Source: Pyrinomonadaceae bacterium
GTDB taxonomy: Bacteria; Acidobacteriota; Blastocatellia; Pyrinomonadales; Pyrinomonadaceae
Direction of reading: 5' to 3'
NCBI GenBank assembly: GCA_018060305.1
Contig: JAGOWF010000175.1
Location: 1-6,019 of the forward strand
Length of the DNA stretch: 6,019 nucleotides
How positions within the stretch are numbered: the stretch's first letter is position 1; every line of letters begins with the position of its first letter. Position numbers and translations under genes: made by a program. Below are positions 1 through 6,019 of this stretch, piece by piece. Below the pieces are notes generated by a model. The model searched no databases. It had not been told where the DNA came from and saw only the letters and a list, made by a program, of their open reading frames with translations.

Positions 1-539
1 AGGTTCTGCTTGTCGGGCTGCAAACCGAACTGGCCGCCATATGGTGCGATGATCCTGCCCGCGGTGATCATCAGTGGCCCGTCGATCAGGCTTTGGTTGA
101 CGGCACGCCCAACCTCAACGCAGGCGTAGTTGCCCTCGTTGCCGACATCGCGGATCGAGGTGAAGCCATACTCAAGCATCGATCTCGCATTCACGACACC
201 CTGGATCGCACGTTTCGCATTGGAATCGCGCAGGGTGGTTATGTAATAACTATTCGCGTCCCGTTGATGCTGCATATTAATGCAGAGATGCGTGTGCGCG
301 TCCATCATTCCGGGCATCACCGTGTAACGCGAGAGATCAACGACCGTCGCCCCGGCGGGTATGGCCACGTTCGAACCGACGGACTTAATATCTTGGCCAT
401 CGACGATGATGACCTGATTCGACTCAACGCGTCCGGTTTCAGGATCGACCATGCGGCCCGCACGGATCGCCGTTACCTGCGCGCCCGCCACATTTGCAAG
501 GATCATCACCGCGATGACCATAAGTAGAAGTTTTTTCAT
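1..539 (-). CDS. Exported imidazolonepropionase-like amidohydrolase, N-terminal part (cut by window edge)
   Basis: This frame stays open from the ATG at 539-537 to the left edge, giving 179 complete codons and no stop, so the C-terminal part lies outside the window. Residues 1-20 form a signal peptide: MKK, a hydrophobic run, then Ala-Gly-Ala before Gln21, so the enzyme probably acts in the periplasm or outside the cell. A small N-terminal beta-sandwich segment with VDPETGR and IIVDGQDI leads into PGMMDAHTHL, where His82 and His84 are the HxH metal ligands of the amidohydrolase superfamily. GFTSIRDVG (125-133) and the GRIIAPYGGQFG stretch (161-172) resemble imidazolonepropionase-like and Xaa-Pro dipeptidase-like amidohydrolases (COG1228 type). 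Secreted members of this group usually hydrolyse dipeptides or related amides, but the substrate cannot be told from this half. The later metal ligands are not visible. A ribosome-binding site AGGTGGAG (558-551) sits 11 nt before the ATG. The gene follows tag in the same direction after a repeat-bearing gap. Confidence 0.88.
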   Translation of the reverse strand, partial: MKKLLLMVIAVMILANVAGAQVTAIRAGRMVDPETGRVESNQVIIVDGQDIKSVGSNVAIPAGATVVDLSRYTVMPGMMDAHTHLCINMQHQRDANSYYITTLRDSNAKRAIQGVVNARSMLEYGFTSIRDVGNEGNYACVEVGRAVNQSLIDGPLMITAGRIIAPYGGQFGLQPDKQN

Positions 540-601
540 ATAGTTAGCCACTCCACCTGAGACACTTGCCTACTGTTTCTGCTCACCTGATATCATTTTG
601 A

Positions 602-699
602 CTGTCCCACCGTGGGACAGTTTGGGACAGTCCTGGGACAGCGTAATTGATTGATAACACTAGGGTTACGGCTATTTTCCTGTTTGTCCCACTGTCCCG
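602..699. repeat. Cluster of TGTCCCA/TGGGACA repeats in the tag-amidohydrolase gap
   Basis: The 248-nt gap 540-787 has no convincing gene but holds five tandem or inverted copies of one heptamer-like motif plus one arm. CTGTCCCAC (602-610) and GTGGGACAG (612-620) form a perfect 19-bp palindrome with a 1-nt centre. TGGGACAG recurs at 613-620, 623-630 and 634-641, steps of 10 and 11 bp, about one helical turn. Opposite-facing copies TGTCCCA (685-691) and CTGTCCC (692-698) close the cluster. As RNA, 634-640 can pair with 685-691 and 624-630 with 692-698, leaving a 3-nt bulge and a 43- to 44-nt loop. It lies downstream of tag and about 60-160 bp upstream of the amidohydrolase start. It could be an operator array, a transcript-end structure or a dispersed repeat; the sequence does not decide. 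The rest of the gap, 700-787, shows nothing I can name. Confidence 0.75.
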
Positions 700-787
700 C
701 AATGATTTTTTCGATCTCGAACATTTTTTGGCCTCATTTTGCCGTTTCAGACACGATTATTGCCTTGAGTATAGCACGGAATTCCAC

Positions 788-1354
788 TTATGCAACAATT
801 ATTTCTTTGTGCCTAAAGCAAGTCGTCAGGTGATCATTGACCATACCGGTTGCCTGCATATGGGCGTAGATGATGGTCGAACCGACGAATGAAAATCCGC
901 GTTTCTTTAGGTCCGCACTGATCAGATCGGACACCTCGGTCTTGGCGGGGATGTCTGTATCGGCCTTTCTGTGATTGACGATCGGCTTGTTGTCGATAAA
1001 CGCCCAGATGTATTTGTCGAACGCACCGAATTCCTTCTGTATCGCGATAAATGCCTTTGCATTCTTGACGGCTGCCGCGACTTTTAGACGGTTGCGGATG
1101 ATGCCGGGATCAAGCAGCAGCTTTTCGATCGTCTTGTCCGTGTATCTCGCTACCTTATTGACATCGAATCCGTCGAACGCCTGGCGATAGTTCTCTCGCT
1201 TTCGCAGGATCGTGTCCCAGCTCAGTCCGGCCTGCGCTCCCTCGAGAATGATGAACTCAAAGAGCTTCGCGTCATCGTGACACGGCACGCCCCATTCTTC
1301 GTCATGATATTTGACGGCCAGATCATTCTTTGGCCAAGTGCACCGTTCGTCCAT
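788..1354 (-). CDS. tag: DNA-3-methyladenine glycosylase I
   Basis: A 188-residue protein of full family length (E. coli Tag is 187). Tag removes 3-methyladenine from alkylated DNA by cleaving the N-glycosidic bond, the first step of base excision repair in the cytoplasm. The family signature is complete: RCTW at 4-7, YHDEEWGVP at 16-24, EGAQAGLSW at 38-46, GIIRNRLKV near 84-92, KKRGFSFVG near 150-158 and VNDHLTTCFRH at the C-terminus. By comparison with E. coli Tag, the zinc ligands are Cys5, His17, His175 and Cys179, and the base-pocket residues Tyr16, Glu38 and Trp46 are all present, so the enzyme should be active. The start is supported by GAAAGGGG (1367-1360), 5 nt before the ATG. The gene lies 84 nt downstream of fadN on the same strand, separated by a hairpin. 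No promoter of its own is obvious, so it may be read partly from fadN. That pairing has no clear functional logic. Confidence 0.96.
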   Translation of the reverse strand: MDERCTWPKNDLAVKYHDEEWGVPCHDDAKLFEFIILEGAQAGLSWDTILRKRENYRQAFDGFDVNKVARYTDKTIEKLLLDPGIIRNRLKVAAAVKNAKAFIAIQKEFGAFDKYIWAFIDNKPIVNHRKADTDIPAKTEVSDLISADLKKRGFSFVGSTIIYAHMQATGMVNDHLTTCFRHKEIIVA

Positions 1355-1370
1355 TTCTACCCCTTTCTTC

Positions 1371-1434
1371 CTTTGCGGTCCTTGCGGCTTTGCGGGAAAT
1401 AAAGAGGTTCCCGCGAAGCCGCAAAGTCGCAGAG
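1371..1434 (-). repeat. Long imperfect hairpin made of CTTTGCGG-type units between fadN and tag
   Basis: The core stem pairs 1382-1398 with 1408-1424: 17 bp with one G-U pair and a 9-nt loop. It extends outward with mismatches and a bulge to about 1371/1434. The right arm is three tandem 8-mers, CCGCGAAG, CCGCAAAG and TCGCAGAG (1411-1434). The left arm has CTTTGCGG at 1371-1378 and 1388-1395, with CTTGCGG at 1381-1387. It begins 4 nt after the fadN stop codon and ends just before the tag ribosome-binding site. It has no U-run after the stem in the leftward transcript, so it is not a classical intrinsic terminator. It may act as an mRNA 3'-end stabiliser, a processing site or a partial terminator. 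From memory, similar CGCAAAG-unit repeats are dispersed between genes in several bacterial phyla. Confidence 0.8.
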
Positions 1435-1438
1435 AACA

Positions 1439-3904
<2,466 letters not shown>

Positions 3905-3944
3905 AAGTAGTCCGTCCAGTAATGAAGCATCTGGAAATGAAGAA

Positions 3945-3974
3945 ATTATAACTGAATGAATGTTCATTCAGCAA
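3945..3974 (-). promoter_or_regulatory. Sigma-70-type promoter of fadN
   Basis: On the minus strand a perfect TATAAT -10 hexamer lies at 3950-3945. A weak -35, TTGCTG at 3974-3969, matches only the first three consensus positions, with an 18-nt spacer. Transcription would start near 3938, leaving a leader of about 35 nt before the ATG at 3904. The FadR-type palindrome fills the spacer and touches the -35 box, the usual layout for a repressed promoter. The -10 box is strong evidence; the -35 assignment is tentative. Confidence 0.72.
3952..3971. promoter_or_regulatory. FadR-like (TetR-family) operator upstream of fadN
   Basis: A perfect 20-bp palindrome: arms CTGAATGAA (3952-3960) and TTCATTCAG (3963-3971) around a TG centre. 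It closely resembles the known operator of the TetR-family FadR of Bacillus subtilis, a TGAATGA...TCATTCA dyad, which represses beta-oxidation genes and is released by long-chain acyl-CoA. Its position between the -35 and -10 boxes of a beta-oxidation gene supports the same role. The regulator gene is not in this window. The site is roughly 100 bp upstream of the divergent glycosyltransferase, so control of that gene is possible but not suggested. Confidence 0.82.
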
Positions 3975-4069
3975 GTCACGATCGATGCATGGACACAAGC
4001 CAACGATTTGGTGATTATTCTAGGTAGCAGGATAACCTCATCCTAGCCACTTGGGAGACTGAAGGTAAA

Positions 4070-5215
4070 ATGTCTGATCAATCAGACGATATTAAAGGCC
4101 CGATACCGATAGCGCTGGATGTGTCGGCGATGACGTCGCGGGTGCGCTCGGGCGTGCAGCTTTATACTGAGGGCATTTTTACGGAGCTTTCGCGCCGGCC
4201 TCAGGATGTTTCCGTTCGCGTGTTTCACGTTACTAAGCCCTTCAAGAGGGCCGAGGTCCACTCAAGCGTAATCTCCGGCTCGAAGGCATATCTGCATCCG
4301 TCATTGGCACGAGTCGGCGAGACGGTTATCACGCATTCGACCGACAATAAGTTTCTTTACAAGGCCGGAAAGATCAATATCGCGACCGTGCACGATGTTG
4401 CTATTTTTCTGCCGGAGAACAACATTCCGGGATTTACAAGCTCGTCGTTTCGCGAGAAGCAATACCGCGTTCTCGAGCGAATGTGCGACAAGGCCGATCA
4501 CATCATTGCCGTCAGCGAAACGACAAAAGCGGCGCTGTCGGGCCTGCTGTCGGTCGAACCGGCAAGGATCACCGTGGCCTATCAGGGTATTGAACGTCCA
4601 GCCGAAGAGTCCGAGCCTGACGAAGCTGCGATGCGGAAATTTGGACTTCGACCAAAGACCTATTTGCTCTTTGTAGGCGTGATCTCGATCCGAAAGAACC
4701 TTTTGGGTTTGATCCAGGCGTATGAGCGGTCACAAGCTCGGCGTGATCTAAAGCTCGTGCTTGTGGGGCCGATGTCGATGGGAAGTGATCAGATCGTTGC
4801 GTGCGGAGAACGACTCGGTTCGTCGGTCGTGTTTACGGATTCCGTAAACGATGCGATGCTCGCGGCGCTGTATCGGAATGCCGCAGCGTTTGTCTTTTCG
4901 ACCTACTACGAAGGCTTTGGAAGGCCCATTTTGGAGGCGATGTCCTTTGGCCTGCCCGTTCTTATCGGTAATCGCGGGGCCGCGTCTGAGATCGCGGGCG
5001 GATTGGCGGTCGAGGCCGACCCATTCTCGGTCGAGTCGATTGCGGACGGCATTGATGCTGTGCTCGATGCCGAGTTTGATCCTGCGGCGGCCCGTGCGCG
5101 TGCCGCTGAATTTTCGTGGCGTCGCTGCGGAGACAAACTGGTGCATCTCTACCGAAAGCTAAGCGGCCAGGATCCCTCGCCGTTGGCCGACGTTCTTGAC
5201 ATGTCGGCTGAATAG
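4070..5215 (+). CDS. GT4-family (group 1) glycosyltransferase
   Basis: A 381-residue cytoplasmic GT-B fold enzyme with no signal peptide or membrane segment. It should transfer a sugar from a nucleotide donor with retention of configuration, probably in cell-surface polysaccharide or glycolipid synthesis; donor and acceptor cannot be read from the sequence. The N-terminal acceptor-side domain has IALDVSAMTSRVRSGVQLY (14-32, like the glycine-rich start of this family), HSTDNKFLY (89-97) and TVHDVAIFLPE (106-116). The C-terminal donor domain has YLLFVGVISIRKNL (198-211), with Arg208 and Lys209 in the phosphate-binding position, LKLVLVGP (227-234) and the EX7E motif, Glu281 and Glu289 in YYEGFGRPILEAMSFGLPV. 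GAASEIAGG follows at 303-311. GGGAG (4053-4057) and GAAGGT (4061-4066) provide ribosome binding. It is transcribed divergently from fadN; I found no convincing promoter in 3972-4069. No other polysaccharide gene is visible, so it may be a stand-alone gene. Confidence 0.92.
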   Translation: MSDQSDDIKGPIPIALDVSAMTSRVRSGVQLYTEGIFTELSRRPQDVSVRVFHVTKPFKRAEVHSSVISGSKAYLHPSLARVGETVITHSTDNKFLYKAGKINIATVHDVAIFLPENNIPGFTSSSFREKQYRVLERMCDKADHIIAVSETTKAALSGLLSVEPARITVAYQGIERPAEESEPDEAAMRKFGLRPKTYLLFVGVISIRKNLLGLIQAYERSQARRDLKLVLVGPMSMGSDQIVACGERLGSSVVFTDSVNDAMLAALYRNAAAFVFSTYYEGFGRPILEAMSFGLPVLIGNRGAASEIAGGLAVEADPFSVESIADGIDAVLDAEFDPAAARARAAEFSWRRCGDKLVHLYRKLSGQDPSPLADVLDMSAE

Positions 5216-5224
5216 GATAATACT
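5196..5224 (+). promoter_or_regulatory. Candidate promoter for the downstream secreted protein
   Basis: A perfect -35 hexamer TTGACA (5196-5201) is followed by a 17-nt spacer and AATACT (5219-5224), a 4-of-6 match to the -10 consensus. It overlaps the last codons of the glycosyltransferase. Transcription would begin near 5231, giving a leader of about 94 nt. A short dyad, CAAAGT (5232-5237) and ACTTTG (5239-5244) around one A, lies just at the predicted start and could be an operator. The glycosyltransferase has no visible terminator, so read-through is also possible. Confidence 0.42.
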
Positions 5225-5258
5225 TCTTTCACAAAGTAACTTTGGTTCAGTTTCGATA

Positions 5259-5292
5259 GGAGGAAGACGGCGCTTCGGTGCCGGGGGCCTCT
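5259..5292 (+). other. Structured 5' leader element with UUCG-capped stem
   Basis: In RNA, CGGCGC (5268-5273) pairs with GTGCCG (5278-5283) around a UUCG tetraloop, one of the most stable loop types. An outer stem pairs GGAGG (5259-5263) with CCTCT (5288-5292), leaving a symmetric purine internal loop, AAGA opposite GGGG. It lies 32 nt before the start codon of the next gene. There is no U-run, so it is unlikely to be a terminator for the glycosyltransferase. It does not match a riboswitch class I recognise. It could be an mRNA-stabilising or translation-tuning leader. Confidence 0.45.
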
Positions 5293-5324
5293 GCAAATTG
5301 TTGGAATTAAGGAGATAATTCGTC

Positions 5325-6019
5325 ATGCTAAAAAGGCTATTCTTCGCCGGTTTTGTTTCTATTCTGTTTGTGTCGTTTGCGTCGGCCCAGGGCGGCTCAG
5401 GCACGGTTAGCAAGGATACAAAGACGTCAACTGCTGAAGCGACGGCAAAGCCGGCTGCGTTTCGCCCGACCAAGGACCAGGTGATGCAGGGGCAGAAATT
5501 CCTTAAGGAACAGAAACTCTATGCCGGCGAGGCGACCGGCATTTACAACGACGATACGCGTGGGGCGATCAAGAGTTATCAAAAAGCGAATGGCTTGGCT
5601 ATTACGGGGAACTTCAATGCGGCGACGCTGGGCAAGATGAACATCGCCTTTACTGACAAGCAGAAAGCTGCTGCCACAGGCATCGTTATGCCCGTGGAAT
5701 CGACGGACGGCAAGACGGGGGCTGTTACGCCGACAGATTCGAAAGTGAAAAAGACGGTCGTCCTGACGCCTAACGAATCAAATGCCCCAACGGTCACCGG
5801 CCACACGACGGTCAGCAACCCGTCTTGGACAGCAACCGATCCGAAACGTCCGGCACCGTTCCGTGCGAATGATGAGCAGATCAAAGCAGCCCAGCAGATA
5901 CTCCGCGATGGCAAGATGCTGACAGGCGGTGAGGACGGCAAACTTGACGATCTGACGCGAGAGGGGCTCGGTGCGTTTCAGGAGGCGAAGGGCATGAAAG
6001 TGACCAAGACGCTGAATGC
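5325..6019 (+). CDS. Secreted protein with two peptidoglycan-binding-like repeats, N-terminal part (cut by window edge)
   Basis: The ATG at 5325 opens a frame that runs to the right edge: 231 full codons and no stop. AAGGAGA (5309-5315) lies 9 nt upstream and fixes the start. Residues 1-21 form a signal peptide: MLKR, a hydrophobic run, then Ala-Ser-Ala before Gln22. A Thr/Ala/Lys-rich linker follows. Repeat 1 (about 46-107) starts FRPTKDQVMQGQKFLKEQ and has GIYNDDTRGAIKSYQKANGL, then TGNFNAATLGKM, the three-helix pattern of PG_binding_1 domains. A Thr-, Lys- and Val-rich spacer (about 108-175) leads to repeat 2 (from about 179), which starts FRANDEQIKAAQQILRD and has GKLDDLTREGLGAFQEAKGM, continuing past the edge. 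Family knowledge suggests binding to cell-wall peptidoglycan in the periplasm. No enzymatic domain is seen in the visible part; one could follow outside the window. It may be co-transcribed with the glycosyltransferase 109 nt upstream or use its own promoter. Confidence 0.85.
   Translation, partial: MLKRLFFAGFVSILFVSFASAQGGSGTVSKDTKTSTAEATAKPAAFRPTKDQVMQGQKFLKEQKLYAGEATGIYNDDTRGAIKSYQKANGLAITGNFNAATLGKMNIAFTDKQKAAATGIVMPVESTDGKTGAVTPTDSKVKKTVVLTPNESNAPTVTGHTTVSNPSWTATDPKRPAPFRANDEQIKAAQQILRDGKMLTGGEDGKLDDLTREGLGAFQEAKGMKVTKTLN

Noticed and set aside
93..527. Open frame of 144 codons on the plus strand
   Set aside because: It lies wholly antisense to the amidohydrolase, whose signal peptide, HxH motif and ribosome-binding site are convincing; the plus-strand translation has no recognisable domain.
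602..699. CRISPR array or plasmid-type iteron origin
   Set aside because: The units are only 7-9 nt, spaced by 2-3 nt and in both orientations, with no cas, rep or AT-rich unwinding region nearby.
593..724. Minus-strand frame of 43 codons starting MFEIEKI, with GAGG 7 nt upstream, crossing the TGGGACA repeats
   Set aside because: The start context is acceptable, but the C-terminal half is just the translated repeat and there is no domain or conservation evidence; left out as probable chance.
647..892. Plus-strand frame of 81 codons running into tag
   Set aside because: It overlaps the well-supported 3' end of tag, lacks a good ribosome-binding site and shows no family signature.
1371..1434. 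Intrinsic terminator for fadN
   Set aside because: The stem is strong, but no U-run follows it in the leftward transcript, so I list it as a repeat or hairpin instead.
3972..4069. Promoter for the glycosyltransferase with -10-like TATTCT at 4016-4021
   Set aside because: No acceptable -35 lies at the right distance, so the match is not better than chance.
4748..5146. Minus-strand frame of 132 codons inside the glycosyltransferase gene
   Set aside because: It is antisense to the EX7E donor domain; the Arg-rich translation is typical of an antisense shadow.

Overview
The window looks like ordinary bacterial chromosome of moderately high G+C, with tightly packed genes. A FadN-type beta-oxidation enzyme (dehydrogenase first, hydratase second), a secreted imidazolonepropionase-like amidohydrolase and a secreted protein with paired peptidoglycan-binding-like repeats would fit Acidobacteriota (for example Blastocatellia). 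That assignment is impression only: there is no rRNA or other phylogenetic marker here.

Left part, all read leftward in the order fadN, tag, amidohydrolase. fadN (3904 to 1439) encodes an 821-residue 3-hydroxyacyl-CoA dehydrogenase/enoyl-CoA hydratase. An 84-nt gap follows, almost filled by a long imperfect hairpin built of 8-nt CTTTGCGG-type units. Next is tag (1354 to 788), DNA-3-methyladenine glycosylase I with all its zinc and base-pocket residues. A 248-nt gap then carries a cluster of TGTCCCA/TGGGACA repeats. Last is the 5' part of an exported amidohydrolase (539 to the left edge), which is cut by the window.

Middle: 3905-4069 is a divergent intergenic region. It holds the clearest regulatory signal in the window: a perfect 20-bp palindrome of the type bound by TetR-family FadR repressors of fatty-acid degradation. 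The palindrome lies between a perfect TATAAT -10 box and a weak -35 box facing fadN. This implies acyl-CoA-responsive repression of fadN. It also shows that the longest fadN reading frame, whose ATG lies inside the operator, starts too far upstream.

Right part, read rightward: a GT4-type glycosyltransferase (4070-5215), then a 109-nt gap with a candidate promoter, a small dyad, a UUCG-capped stem-loop and a good ribosome-binding site. After it comes a secreted protein with two peptidoglycan-binding-like repeats that runs off the right edge (5325-6019).

I see no mobile element, CRISPR array, tRNA or rRNA, and no evidence of a novel multi-gene system. The points worth a second look are regulatory: the fadN operator, the two intergenic repeat structures and the structured leader.
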